From NCBI RefSeq assembly GCF_038502225.1, contig NW_027196463.1, forward strand, positions 1 to 64,000: a stretch of DNA of 64,000 nt, written 5' to 3'. The notes under the pieces were generated by a model, which worked only from the letters and a program-made list of their open reading frames with translations, was not told the DNA's origin and did not search any database. Shown piece after piece: positions 10,840 to 23,173 of this stretch (the first letter of the stretch is position 1; the number at the start of each line of letters is the position of its first letter). The position numbers were made by a program, and so were the translations under genes. The stretch comes from Cherax quadricarinatus (taxonomy: Eukaryota; Arthropoda; Malacostraca; Decapoda; Parastacidae).

Positions 10840-12036
10840 GCAGATAATACCCACAGTCCACCGTTAGTGTTATATTGTCATAAATTTGTTCCCCCTAAAT
10901 TCTAATACCCCAACTACTTTTGATTGTCATTGTTGTATTCAACGACCATTCTACCTCATACTCTTAATTGTGTTTAATATCTACAGAATCTATCTCCTTT
11001 TTTACAACTTACCACATCACTGTTCCATCTTATTTTATTATAAATTAACCATAACTTGTCCTCAATAATTCTACCTCACTTTAAGAAATACTCAATTGCC
11101 CAATTTTATTCTAAAATCTCTATTATTACCCAATTTTGCTTTAAACTATATTGATCAAACTTATTGTAAACTTCTTTTATTGACCATTTTTATTCTATAC
11201 TTTTTTATACTAGTATTTTCAACTTCAACTTTTATATTATCCTGTCTACCATCTTAGTAGCATATTATAACCAAGTCATTGCCATTTTTATTTTTATCAT
11301 TTTTTTTATTATTCTTTTGCTACCTTAACTTGTGTATTTTATCCTGTCAATTTAAATCTAGTTATACTCTAATTATTGTAAACAACTTATATAAGACCTT
11401 AGTGCAATTACAATTGAAAGTCTTGTGCCTTTTTTATATTATTAGATTAAACTCAGTTGTACTATAGCTCATTCTAGCTCAATACATAGTCAATACCAAA
11501 TTCACTATATTAGACCATAGTGCAATTACTAGTGAGAGACTGGTGCTATTTTTAATTTGTATTTTTATATTATTAGATTAAACCTAGTTGTACTATAGCT
11601 CATTCTAGCTCAATACATAGTCAATACCAAATTCACTATATTAGGCCTTAGTGCAATTACTAGTGAGAGACTGGTGCTATTTTTAATTTGTATTTTTATA
11701 TTATTAGATTAAACCTAGTTGTACTATAGCTCATTCTAGCTCAAAACATAGACTCCACAAAAGTCATTATTAGACCTTAGTGCAATTACAAGTGAGAGTC
11801 TTGTTCTATTTATAATTTGTATTTTTATATTACTAGTTTATACCTAGTTGTACTTTAGTTCATTCCAGCACAACACATAGACAACATCAACTTCATTATG
11901 TGTAGTAGTGACTATACTCTATATGACCAAAATACTCTAGCTATATACTTGTCCAAACTTCCTACCACTACAGATATCAGTACTAGAACTCAACACACAA
12001 CTCAGGATATAAATAACCATAATTTAAACCTAGAAG
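10840..12036 (+). other. AT-rich spacer between LINE-B ORF1 and ORF2
   Basis: About 1.2 kb of T/A-rich sequence with no long open frame. It lies between the end of ORF1 and the start of ORF2 and holds the tandem repeat at about 11385-11900. The minus copy lacks it through a deletion. Confidence 0.6.
11385..11900 (+). repeat. Tandem repeat, about 131-bp unit, about four copies
   Basis: The landmark AGCTCATTCTAGCTCAA recurs at about 11466, 11597 and 11728, with a diverged fourth at about 11855, a period of 131 bp. Copies two and three are nearly identical; the fourth has drifted. It lies inside LINE-B ahead of ORF2. Repeats in this position could act as a promoter or 5'UTR array, but nothing here proves that. 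Confidence 0.8.
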
Positions 12037-14958
12037 ATGATTGATCACGTTGACCCTGATCTAAACCTCCATAATCTGACACCCAATGAAAACCTATTGT
12101 TAAGTAACTGCCTTTATTACACAGCATCACAAGCCAACACTATCCTAAACAATGCTAAAAGTCTATCAGTACTTAACTACAACATCAGGTCCTTAAGCAA
12201 ACACTATGATGACCTCCTGGCACTCCTTGAATCACTAAAGACACCCTTCTCCTGCATTATCCTTACTGAGACCTGGCTTAAGCAGGACACAATAGATATC
12301 TACCCTCTACCAGGATACACAGCAGTTCACAACTGCAGACCAAGCCAAGTTGGGGGTGGTATTGCAATCTATTACTCTAACCAATTATCTTGTATTAGCA
12401 CCACTTGCTTTAGTGGTGAATATGGGGAATACATTTTTGCTAATTTTACTGTAAAAAACCTTAAGACACCATTTACCGGATACCTCACACAAACATCCCA
12501 AATTTCAGTGAGAAATTAAAGTCACTAATAACAAACAGACAAGTGAATAAGCACCACCTTCTCTTAGCTGGAGACTTCAACATCAACCTTGGCCTACTAG
12601 ATGATGTAACTGATTTCATCAACAATATGAACAACACACTTCTCATACCAACAATAACTAAACCAACCAGGCTAACTGAGACAAGTGCAACCATAATAGA
12701 CCACATATGGACCAATATACTATCCCCCCTTAAATTAGGGATAATCACAGATAGCACTACATACCACTACCCTACCTTCCTCTTGACAAACATTAGTAAA
12801 CCACCACTTGAATACAACAAAATCTCATTTAGACTCCATGACGAGGCCTCAATAAGGAAGTTCACAGCTGACCTAGAGACTGTTGACTGGCCTACAGAAT
12901 TCTCCAAGGCCAATGGTATTGATGACTGGAGAGACATTTTTCTTAACAAATTACTTAGACTATACAACAAACATTGTCCTATAAAAACGAAACAGATCAC
13001 AAACAAACGGCTTGGTTGCCCATGGCTAACCAGCACCATTCTGAAATCCATTGATAAGAAACACCAATATGAAAAGCAATATAGACAGGGCTTAATACAC
13101 AAAGATATTCTTAAACACTATTCATCAGTTCTCACCAAAGTAATAAAGAAAGCCAAACAACTATACTACTCCAGTAGATTCACAGACACAAGAGGAGATA
13201 TAAAAAACACTTGGAAAACACTCTCTCAGATTCTAGGGACCCACAAACTGAAAAAAAACAAGAATATTGTCCTAACTAAACCTAACGAAACACCACTACA
13301 TCCCACTGACACAGCTAACAAGATAAACAACTTCTCAACCATAGGATCTAATCTCGCCAATAAAATCCCACATACCAATGCCCATGCCGGGGATTACCTA
13401 GATGGGAATTTCCCAAATTCCTTCTATCTTGCACCAACTGAGCCCACGGAAGTCACCGAGATTATACAGTCACTTAAAAATAACTCAGGGAATCTGTCTC
13501 ATGTCCCACCATTACTGTACAAGCGAGCGGCCCATGTCCTTTTGCATGCTCTTTCATTACTTTTTAACGAGTCACTAGAAACTAGCACCTTCCCAAAACT
13601 ACTCAAGATGACAAGGGTTACACCAATACATAAAGGTGGTGACCCTACAGACTTAAACAACTATAGGCCAATATCTAACTTACCACTGCTATCCAAACTC
13701 TTTGAGAAACTCGTGCACAGGAGACTGTATTCATTTATAATGGCACAAAACATACTCAACCCCTGCCAATTTGGATTCAGGAAAAATAAAAGCACTAATG
13801 ATGCAATCATAAAAATGCTAGATCTGCTTTACACAGCATTGGAAAATAAGGAATATCCTCTAGGGATTTTTATTGACCTAAGAAAAGGTTTCGACACAGT
13901 AGACCACGATATCCTACTCCACAAACTTACGGTATAAGAGGCCATGCGCTTGCTTATTTCAAATCTTACCTTACTAATAGGTATCAGTATGTCACCATTA
14001 AAGACACAGCATCAACAACACGGCCACTTGATACTGGAGTTCCGCAGGGAAGTGTCCTTGGTCCCCTGCTCTTCCTCATATACATGAATGATCTTCCAAA
14101 CGTATCCCAACACCGAAACCCATTCTCTTTGCTGACGACACGACTTATGTTATCTCTCACCCTAATCTTGCCACCCTCAACACCATTGTTAACGAGGAGC
14201 TGATCAAAATATCGACTTGGATGACAGCCAATAAACTTACGCTTAACACTGACAAAACCTACTATGTTATGTTTGGTAGCAGAGCAGGAGATGCACAAAT
14301 TAACATTAAGATTGACAACACTCTAATTACCAGAAATAATGAGGGCAAATTCCTAGGCCTATACCTTGACAACAACCTGAATTTCAGCACCCATGTCCAA
14401 CATATAGCCAAAAAAGTATCCAAAACGGTTGGGATCCTCTCCAAGATATACTACGTGCCGCAAAATGCCCTTCTCACACTATACCACTCACTTATTTATC
14501 CATACCTCACCTATGCTATTTGTGGTTGGGGATCAACTGTAGCAACACACATAAAGCCAATAATAACCCAACAAAAAGCTGCAGTAAGAATAATCACTAA
14601 ATCCCATCCCTGGCAACACACCCCCCCACTCTTCATAGATCTAAACTTACTCCCTGTTCAGTACATCCACACTTACTACTATGCAATCTACATCTACAGA
14701 GCCTTAAACTCTAATATCAACCTTGACCTAAAGCGCTTTCTTGATAGTTGTGACAGAACCCACACGCATAACACCAGACACAAACATCTCTACGACATTC
14801 CCCATGTCCGACTAAACCTTTACAAAAATTTAATGTATGTCAAAGGCCCTAAAATCTGGAACACCCTACCTGGGAACTCTAGAACTGCAGACACATTCAT
14901 CACCTTCAAAACTACCATTAGAAAACATCTTATCTCCCTGATACACCCCGTCAACTAA
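12037..14958 (+). pseudogene. LINE-B ORF2 (plus copy), EN and RT with frameshifts
   Basis: The N-terminal endonuclease reads LSVLNYNIRSLS and LTETWL in 12037-12519. The frame then breaks at about 12474, where 16 bases present in the minus copy are missing. It continues at 12543-13937 with LLLAGDFNINL, NNYRPISNLPLLSK and FIDLRKGFDTVDHD. A few bases are missing at about 13930, and damage near 14110-14150 disrupts the FADD block. The last 245 codons (14221-14958) cover the thumb and C-terminus, ending LISLIHPVN. ORF2 would nick target DNA and copy element RNA; this copy cannot. Confidence 0.88.
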
Positions 14959-15146
14959 CTACACGAATACCACCTGGTGGTTCACACTTACACTCACTCA
15001 CCCATTTGACCATAAACAGAAATATTAGTCTCAATCTTAAAATAATGAATCCTGTGATACTCCAATACTGAAACTATGTACTGTGTCAAAACAAAAGTAT
15101 TCACATTGCTAAACTCACAAACTAGTATTTAGTCACTTAGCAAGGT

Positions 15147-18100
15147 ATGGCAACACCGCATACCCAAACAAAAACAGTGGCACACAGCTCTTATTGTAGC
15201 GCTCTTAAGTGGTGATATCCAAATTAATCCAGGACCTCAAACTATTGTGCAGAGACAAAACAGACAGATAAATGACGGTGATAATGACGGTCTAGTAGCT
15301 AGGAATGATAACCTTTACTCCATATGTAATGCATACATAGATCAATGTGAGACAATACAGCCATTATCATCTCAAACACTACCAAACAGGTTCTTACACT
15401 GTACTAAAGTACGCATGAAAAACAGAAAAGGCACCTTATGTAAAATATGTAAGGGATGGGTGCATGATGGATGTATGTACAATTATAGCAACGGTGCCAG
15501 AATTCATTGTGTGTGTAACAAATGCACTTTGGCACAGTTACCCTTTAGCAGTGATGACATTGATTTACCTAATTTTAATACAAATGACCCATTGCCATAT
15601 ATTGATGATTATGATTGTTTTATGAAAACAGGCCTTCACTTTATTCATGTTAATGCAAGATCACTTCTTCCTAAATTGGCAGAGATTAGGATTCTAGCTA
15701 ACAAAATTAGGGCGGCAGTTATAACCATCTCTGAATCTTGGTTGGATGATACGGTGACTGACGACGAGGTCAAAATAGATGGTTACAATATAAAACGCTT
15801 AGATAGGAACAGAAAGGGTGGTGGAGTATGTGCCTACATTAGAAATGACTTAGCTTACAACCCAAGACCTGATTTAAATAACAATAAACTGGAGATTCTA
15901 TGGTTTGAAGTGCTGCTTCCTAAGACCAAACCCATCTTAGTAGGAACTAGTTACCGCCCTCCTACCCAGGACCAGTTCTTAGAAGACTTTTCCAGAGTCT
16001 TGTCCGGAGTTGAAAACAATTGCGAGACAATAATACTGGGCTACTTCAATATCTGTTTTCAGCAGCAAAATAACGGGCTATGCAAAAGGTATAAGCAAAT
16101 TCTAGGATTAAATAGTTACACTCAACTAATTAATACTCCAACCCGGATCACACAGTTCTCAGCCACCCTAATTGACCACATACTTTGTAACCGCTCTGAG
16201 AACATTAGTCAGTCAGGCGTCATTACCACAGGTCTAAGTGATCATTTCATCATTTACTGCACCAGGAAAATCACTAGGGATAGGATAGGCCTACACAGGA
16301 CAATAAAAATGAGGTCAACTAGAAACTACAGTAAAGAAACACTGGTAAATAGGCTACACAATTGTGACTGGACAGAGATAACAAGTTGCATGGATGTAAA
16401 CGATGCCTGGGAAAAATTCAAAACAATGTTCACTACCATCCTTGATAATATTGCACCAGTTAAAGAGGTTAGGATTAAACGAAGAACTGAACCCTGGATG
16501 AATACTGAGATATTAGATAATATGAAATTCAGAGACCAGCTGCTAAAAAGATTTAAAGCAAACAGACAGGATATTGCAGCACTAAATGAATTCCAAAGGG
16601 TGAGGAACAGAGTACAGAGACTTATAAAAGGAGCAAAGGCAAAGCACTACTGCTCAAAAATTGAAGAGTATAAGCATAACCCCAGAAAGCTCTGGCAACA
16701 ACTAAAACAGTTGGGGTATAGCCATAAGCCAGTAGATAGGTCTAACATAGTACTCACTATCGATAATGAGGTATGCCACGAAACATCTAAGGTGGCAAAT
16801 TGCTTTAATTCATACTACACATCTGTTGCATCAACACTAGTAAGTAAACTACCAGCTGCATCAAATACCTATAACACAGACTCTGATAAGTTTCAATCAT
16901 ACTATACCAGTAAAGGGGTAACCCCAAACAGTTGTCAACTAGTAAGTGTATCTCATGACTTTATTCAAAAAGAACTAAGCAGGTTAAATCCAACTAAGAG
17001 CACAGGCCCTGATAACATCCCGTCTAAGTTCCTAAAAGATGGTGCTTCTGAACTGTCAATCCCTATTGCTCACATAATAAATCTATCAATCACCACTAAT
17101 ACCGTACCGGAGGGGTTCAAGGAGGCCAGGGTTACTCCTATCTTCAAGAAAAATAGTAGGTCTGATGTAAGCAACTATAGGCCTGTTAGTATACTCAGTA
17201 TAATATCTAAAATTCTAGAGAGGGCGGTGTATTCTCAAGTAGTTAAGTACCTTAATGACAACAACATTCTCCATAGCTATCAATCGGGCTTTAGAAGATC
17301 CTACCTTATTAATCTGATGGATTACCTGAGAACTGAAATGTCAAAGGGGAACCTCATAGGTATGGTAACCTTAGACCTGTAAAAGGCCTTCGATACTGTC
17401 AACCACAATATATTATGTAAGAAACTTCAAGCTATCGGTATAGGTTCTGTAGATTGGTTTAAGTCCTACCTTAGCAACAGGAGACAAATAGTCAAAATCA
17501 ACAAAACAGAATCAGAACCCCTGCCGATAACTTGAGGAGTTCCCCAAGGCAGTATTCTGGGTCCCTTATTATTCTTATGTTATGTCAATGATATGCCTAT
17601 CAGTGTCAAGTGCAAACTCCTACTGTATGCAGATGACAGTTCTCTGTTAGTGTCAGGTAAAGACCCACAAGATATTGCTAATGTTTTAACACTGGAACTG
17701 GAGTCCTGCATCAAATGGTTAGTAGACAACAAACTATCATTACACCTAGGGAAAACTGAAGCCATTCTCTTTGGCACGAAACATAAACTGAGAAGGGTAA
17801 ATAATTTTAATGTTCAATGTAATGGGGAGCCCATCACTTTGGTTTCATCAGTAAAATATTTGGGAATCCCCTTTGACCCATGCATGTCAGGAGAATTGAT
17901 AGGAAACAGTGTAGTAAAGAAAGCGAATGCCAGACTAAAGTTCCTGTATAGACAAGCACAGTGTCTACGTACTGAGGCTCGCAGGATCCCATGTCTAGCC
18001 CTTATACAATGCCATATGGATTACGCTTGCTCTTCTTGGTACTCTGCCTTGACAAAAAAAACTGAAAGATAGACTGCAAATCACCCAGAACAAAATCGTA

Positions 18101-18499
18101 AGATTCATCCTGGGGCTGGGACCAAGAGAACATGTAGGCCAGAATGAATTACAGCAGTTGGATATGCTGAATGTTGAAGACAGAGTAAAACAACTGAAGC
18201 TAAATCATGTTTATAAAATTGCTCACAAACAATGTCCAGAATATCTTGCTGTCAATTTTGTCAAGGTTGGGAACCAAAGCAATCATAGTACTAGGGGGAG
18301 AGAGCACAACTCTGTAGTACCCACAGTCAGTGGCCAGGCTTCAAACACCTTTTATTGTACAGCAATAAAGGAATGGAACAGACTGCCCTCACATGTCAAA
18401 GCCAGTCATAGCATGAACCAGTTCAAGAAGAGTGCCAAAAGGTGTCTGATGAATGTAGCTACAGAAAGGGAGGGGAATGATTTTCTATTTTTTAGCTAA
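15147..18499 (+). pseudogene. LINE-C polyprotein: 2A-like, PHD-like, EN, RT
   Basis: The frame from the ATG at 15147 must shift by one base near 15180 to enter the main frame. That frame then reads ALIVALLSGDIQINPGP (15187-15237), a Cys/His cluster (LCKICKGWVHDGCM, CVCNKC; about 15430-15530), endonuclease motifs (FIHVNARSLL, ISESWLDD, GLSDHF) and RT (NYRPVSILSIISK). TAA at 17380-17382 interrupts LDL-KAFDTV and TGA at 17533-17535 interrupts ITxGVPQGS; both fit single C-to-T changes. YADDSS follows at 17626. A run of eight A at 18054-18061 causes the last frame change, and the thumb/C-terminus is read at 18158-18499. The protein would have provided nuclease and RT. Confidence 0.85.
15205..15237 (+). 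other. 2A-like ribosome-skipping motif at LINE-C N-terminus
   Basis: The codons read LLSGDIQINPGP. The 2A consensus is D-V/I-E-x-N-P-G-P, with separation between the final Gly and Pro. Here all invariant positions except Glu (Gln instead) are kept, and a hydrophobic stretch (ALIVALL) precedes it, as in 2A-like sequences known at the N-termini of CR1/L2-group LINE proteins. Activity is inferred, not shown. Confidence 0.7.
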
Positions 18500-18809
18500 C
18501 ATACGTGTAAATTTTACCTTATTCCTAGTAATGACCCTCGTATTGTAGATAGTCTTAATGGCCCTAGTGTAGTAGATAGTCTTTTTAGTATGATAATAAG
18601 ATGTTATCTTCATTATAGAATAATAAGAAAATATTATAACCTTTATATTATAATAATAAGGTAAAAGGACCCCAATGGAAATAAGTCACTCTGTCTGACT
18701 TTTTTGGGTTATCCCAGGTTCTCTACACATATGCTGCTATGTATGATAATTCTATGTAACTGTATTTGTGTATACCTGAATAAACTTACTTACTTACTTA
18801 CTTACTTAG

Positions 18810-19012
18810 CCATAATACCAACTAACCTCATAATTTGTAATATTTTAAAATTAAGAATTAAGCTAAGTCTGCCCAAAATGCCTAGCCATGCTAGGTGTTC
18901 TAGTGGTACACTCTGTAATCATTATTTTACTACATGTAAACCACACGATAACCAAATTCTGTAAACTCAGCATTGTAATCCTTATAGATAATAAACTTTG
19001 AATTGAATTGAA
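18810..19012 (+). other. LINE-B 3'UTR, distal part and tail
   Basis: It matches the minus copy from 6130 down to 5918 (CCATAATACCAAC through TAAACTTTGAATTGAA) and ends in the pentamer tail. Confidence 0.8.
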
Positions 19013-20063
19013 TTAATATAATAACTTGACTGTTTGGCATCATAAAACAGTAGGCGGAGCTTATCCGTAGACTTTGAGCCTACCAGGAACCATATGGGAA
19101 CACTCGGCAGTGTTCCCGCTCCAGAGAGTGCCAGGAGAATTTACTTCATTATTACCACTTTCACCTTATATATTAACTCTACGGCTTATTTATCTATCAG
19201 AATTGATCTAATATGATATAATAAACACTATAAATAACATACAAACATATTATATACTCTAGACTGAATAAAATAAGCCATACTATGGCGAGTGACCATC
19301 GGGAATATTTCAATATAAATGAGTTACTTCTCTCATGTCGTCTCCATGTCGTATTCTTTGGTCTCTGAATAAGAGAAAACGGTGTTTTGAAGAGGTTAAC
19401 AGCACTAGAACACCAGTTTACCAAGAAATACACCCAAACAAACGCGATTTTCGCGATTTTTTTTTTTTTTTTGAGACGGTGGGTCGGCCGGCGCTCCCGG
19501 CCAATATCTCGGAAGTAACTTATTCACTTATTGTACATCGTTCTGCCTTTATTACTTAATTAAATGTAATAATATTCACAGAAATTGTAGAATAATGATT
19601 TCTCTAATTTGCAATTATTCATTTTTGGAAATATTCCAAATACTTTGGGAGTTATGTGGGAGTAAAGGGCAGATTTTTTGCAACATTCCAAGAACTAACA
19701 AACTTTATTTTTTTGTGAAATAAAGATAAGTTATTTAGAGGAAAGGTAACAATTACAATTTCGTATAAGCATTGTTCTCTCGGCACCAAGTGTCCAAACA
19801 ACCTTACGTCGTCCCATATAGGACTACCATCCTGCCAAAGGGCATTTTCAGTAAATCAGCCCTTTTTCAGTGTTTTCTCAGTTGTTGTTTGAGGTATATT
19901 TTTGATAAATATTTTTTACAAAGAGTGAAAACACTTTGTCTTGTGCACCAAAACTGGAGGAAATCGGACGGTAAACAAAAAAGCAACATTTAAGAAATTC
20001 TCAAATTCACCAAGGACTTAGTCACCACCTCTGCTGCAGTAGCTCTATCACCACCACCAACTA
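19013..20063. other. Unassigned DNA
   Basis: AT-rich, with a T run at 19457-19473. I find no convincing gene, RNA or known repeat. Confidence 0.5.
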
Positions 20064-20594
20064 GTGACGTCACTCAAACAACGTCCAATGAGAAGCCTCC
20101 ACCGCCACCACTCCTCATTGAAACCCACCAATCAGAAGCCTTGCCACCAGAAACATCTTCCTATTCGTCTTCTGAAGTTGACAACACCACTTAACAAGAA
20201 AGATAAACCAGCCCCAACAACACCATCTTACGACTCTCGACATGATAACGAAGCAGATGAAAATACTGACAAATATTGTGAATTGAATGGAATCAACTTC
20301 TATTCCACAGAAAATTATCCTCAAGATATGCTGCTTTCTAAACTCCATTCTCACCTCATTCAAAAGAAAGTCAAGTTTACAAGAGATTCTTCTTGCACAG
20401 CTACTGGTAAAATTGAACTTTCTACTATCCTAAAGTACATTGAAGATCGACTAAAAGAAGGAAAAGATTCCCGCCTTCACCACTCGCTGACACGTCTAAA
20501 TATGCTCCCTCTACAACGTTTTAAACGTCTTGAAAATGAAACTGAATTCAAATTTCCAATACACATCGTAAAAATACGCCACAACTCCAAGTAA
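20064..20594 (+). CDS. Hypothetical 176-residue open frame, unrecognised
   Basis: The first 60 or so residues are Lys/His/Pro/Thr-rich and may be untranslated. The rest reads like real protein: YPQDMLLSKLHSHLIQKKVKF, TGKIELSTILKYIEDRLKEG and a basic end. There is no signal peptide or membrane segment. I do not recognise a domain. It may be an exon, a worn retroelement ORF or chance. No clear splice sites or partner exons were found. Confidence 0.25.
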   Translation: MTSLKQRPMRSLHRHHSSLKPTNQKPCHQKHLPIRLLKLTTPLNKKDKPAPTTPSYDSRHDNEADENTDKYCELNGINFYSTENYPQDMLLSKLHSHLIQKKVKFTRDSSCTATGKIELSTILKYIEDRLKEGKDSRLHHSLTRLNMLPLQRFKRLENETEFKFPIHIVKIRHNSK

Positions 20595-21036
<442 letters not shown>

Positions 21037-21268
21037 TCTTTGTCTTACTTCTGTTACCAGAAGGTAGGTTATTGACACAGGATTTACCAACACTGAAGCC
21101 GTGCTGATTGTCTTGTATCAGCTCATTCCTTTCTTGGAGTTCCAACACTTTTCTCATGATAAACTTCTTCAAGACTTTATATACTATACATGTAACATTA
21201 GTCTTTAGTATAATTCTGCCTGTCTGCATCATTTCCTTAAAAAATGGACTACATTTACTGTCTTTCAC
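21037..21268 (-). pseudogene. LINE RT fragment
   Basis: On the minus strand the sequence reads a worn RT fingers block (VTCIVYKVLKKFIMRKVLELQ, then LIQDNQHGFSVGKSCVNN). This corresponds to the motif NYRPISLTSIVGKLLE...HGFTRGRSCLTNLL seen in other copies here. It ends at the CT tract. The family is uncertain. Confidence 0.7.
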
Positions 21269-21342
21269 ACCACATGCAGTTGCCCTGTTTTGATATTATT
21301 AAAGATTGTTGTTTGTAGTAAACACAGTGCCTCTTCTCCCTC

Positions 21343-21402
21343 TCTCAGGTCCTGCCTTGCATGGGCCAGTGGGCCTTCTGCAGTGTTCCTCCATTCCTAT
21401 GT
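21343..21402 (+). mobile_element. CR1-type 3' end fragment
   Basis: The stretch from CAGGTCCTGCC through GCAGTGTTCCTCCATTCC and ATGTT is the conserved 3' end also seen at 45356-45420 and 60395-60450 (opposite strand). It is a heavily 5'-truncated copy. Confidence 0.55.
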
Positions 21403-21436
21403 TAAATGTTATATTCACCCACCGTCTTTGAGGTAT

Positions 21437-21855
21437 CTAGTTCACCAAGCAGTTTTTCACCTCCTCCTTGATTGTTTGCAGTTTGTTCAGCACTTGCTGG
21501 TGTACCCTTTTGCCTCGGTTTGCTAGAAGCTCTTTTGTTTTGTCAGTGAGTACCTCCCTAAATCTTGTGATGAACACTTTCATGTACTTCCTGGTCTCAC
21601 CTTAGTCCTTTCGATCCTTGTTTTTATATCCCATTTCAGCACTTCAAGTTCCTTCACCAGACTCTGTATGTTTGCCTCAGCATCTACAGCTCTTAACTCC
21701 CACTTATTGTAATCTGTGTATATCTTCTCCACCACTGCACTGAAAAGCTTGTTTAGCCTTCTTTTCCCAACTCTTGTTCCATTGTGCTTTTGAAATTTTT
21801 CTTCCCATATTTTTTCATTCAGCAGCCACCTTCGATTCCATTGTATCTTCTTCAT
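21437..21855 (-). pseudogene. Unrecognised Lys/Glu-rich coiled-coil remnant
   Basis: The minus-strand frame from 21855 gives 91 residues (WEEKFQKHNGTRVGKRRLNK..., then VKELEVLKWDIKTRIERTK). After a frame change near 21590 it continues with YMKVFITRFREVLTDKTKELL and ends at a stop at 21437-21439. The charged, heptad-like pattern suggests a coiled coil. It may be an ORF1 remnant; I do not recognise a family. Confidence 0.4.
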
Positions 21856-22849
21856 ACCTTTTGGTATACCTGTTTTTCTGTGTGTATGTCCTATTTAATC
21901 AACTTGTCTTTTCCTATGTAACCGATAACGTCCTCTCGCAAGCGGCATTGTAGTGTTATCTTTCTGCAATACAGCTTCTCGTATTTCGTAGGCAGAGATG
22001 AAGCAGGTAAGCACTGTGTGTTATCTGCCAGAAAATATTGGTTGATTAAAGGTAGCAACTGAAAAACTGTCTACCTATCTAGGACTGACACTGCTAGGAA
22101 ATCTAGGACTGTCTGCTAGGTAGACTGAAACTGCTGTGGAGGACTCTTACCAGGTTGTATATCGAATCGCTCATGTAAAAAAAAAAAAACTCAGAATTTG
22201 AAAGATTCTCAAAATGCCCTGTCCTAGTGACATCTTATCAGTCAATAGTGGTTTGAATGTTCCCAAAAATTGATGATTATGTCATTTTTAAATGACTTTT
22301 TGAATGTTTTTAATAATCTTCCTGGCTTGTTAGTGTACTCGCATATAATCTAGTGATACCAGTGAATAGCAGAATACAGTGTTGTAGTAGCAACTAACCA
22401 GTATTATAATGGTACTTAGTGGAGTGGAGTGACTTTCATTAGTTTCTTTTTACTTGAAATACAAGACGTATACTGTGAATTTCATATAACCTGTAGTTAC
22501 CAGCGGTCGCAATATACACAACCAGAAGCAAATATTACTACAGAAAAAGCGTCCTTCCTCCAAAATTTCCACCAGTCAACTATAGTGATAATATAGCATT
22601 TATTGTGGTGGAGACGGAAAAAAGATAGAAAAGCTAGATACAGCGATTGATAAACAAGGGTTGAGGTCGACCGTTCGTCATTGTAGGAGCTGCCAGAAAT
22701 CACCGGTTTCTTCAACACGCAAGTTATACTTTTGTATCAATCAAATCACATATTACTCGGGTAGATAATTTCCAGTAGATCCTTCATGTGTTAGCCCAAA
22801 TCACCGACCAGTATGTTTTAAATAAGCGACCCACTGATCAGATCAGATA
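21856..22849. other. Unassigned DNA
   Basis: No convincing coding frame. A run of 12 A lies at about 22178-22190. Confidence 0.5.
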
Positions 22850-22941
22850 GACTGGTCAGAACCCTTGACTGGTCTGAACCCTTGACTGGTCCGAACCCTT
22901 GACTGGTCCGAACCCTTGACTGGTCCGAACCCTTGACTGGT
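22850..22941. repeat. 17-bp minisatellite
   Basis: GACTGGTCCGAACCCTT is repeated about five times, with C/T and G/A variants at the first copies, just upstream of LINE-D. Confidence 0.9.
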
Positions 22942-23173
22942 TTCAAACGGTTTCGTTGGACAATAAAGCAGACTGTAAATGGATGGGGTTATAGGCGCCC
23001 TTATAAACACAAACATTAAATATATATCAGGAACGTGCACGGTAAGCTGTCAAATATACAAAAACAGTTAGAAACAGAAATACAAATAGCTAGAGCTTCA
23101 TTTAAGGAGGTTATTAATAGAATATTCAAGAGGTTGCTAGTAGAATTGCAGTAAATCAACCATTCAAATCATT

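Larger units (their letters stand above)
15141..18803 (+). mobile_element. LINE-C: CR1/L2-type LINE nested in LINE-B
   Basis: It begins CAAGGTATGGCAACACC and ends in (ACTT)n at about 18783-18803, lying between the two halves of the LINE-B 3'UTR. It has a single recognisable ORF: N-terminal 2A-like motif, PHD-like Cys/His region, APE endonuclease, RT. Its 3' end (18664-18716) is shared with the tRNA-SINE at 7663-7957. Two in-frame stops and at least two frameshifts make it dead. The first ATG of the element (15147) is only 6 bases from its left edge, so the copy is either complete with a very short leader or lightly truncated. Confidence 0.85.
10649..19012 (+). mobile_element. LINE-B plus copy, 5' truncated, split by LINE-C
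   Basis: Homology with the minus copy begins near 10649 inside ORF1. It continues through the ORF1 tail (to 10836), an AT-rich spacer with tandem repeats, ORF2 (12037-14958) and the 3'UTR. The 3'UTR stops at 15140 and resumes at 18810 (CCATAATACC), ending in a (TTGAA)n tail at 18998-19012. The gap is filled by LINE-C. The bases ACTTAG occur on both sides (15135-15140 and 18804-18809), giving a probable short TSD. Confidence 0.85.

Noticed and set aside
15301..15540. Host PHD-finger gene
   Set aside because: The Cys/His cluster is in frame with the LINE-C nuclease and RT, so it belongs to the retroelement.
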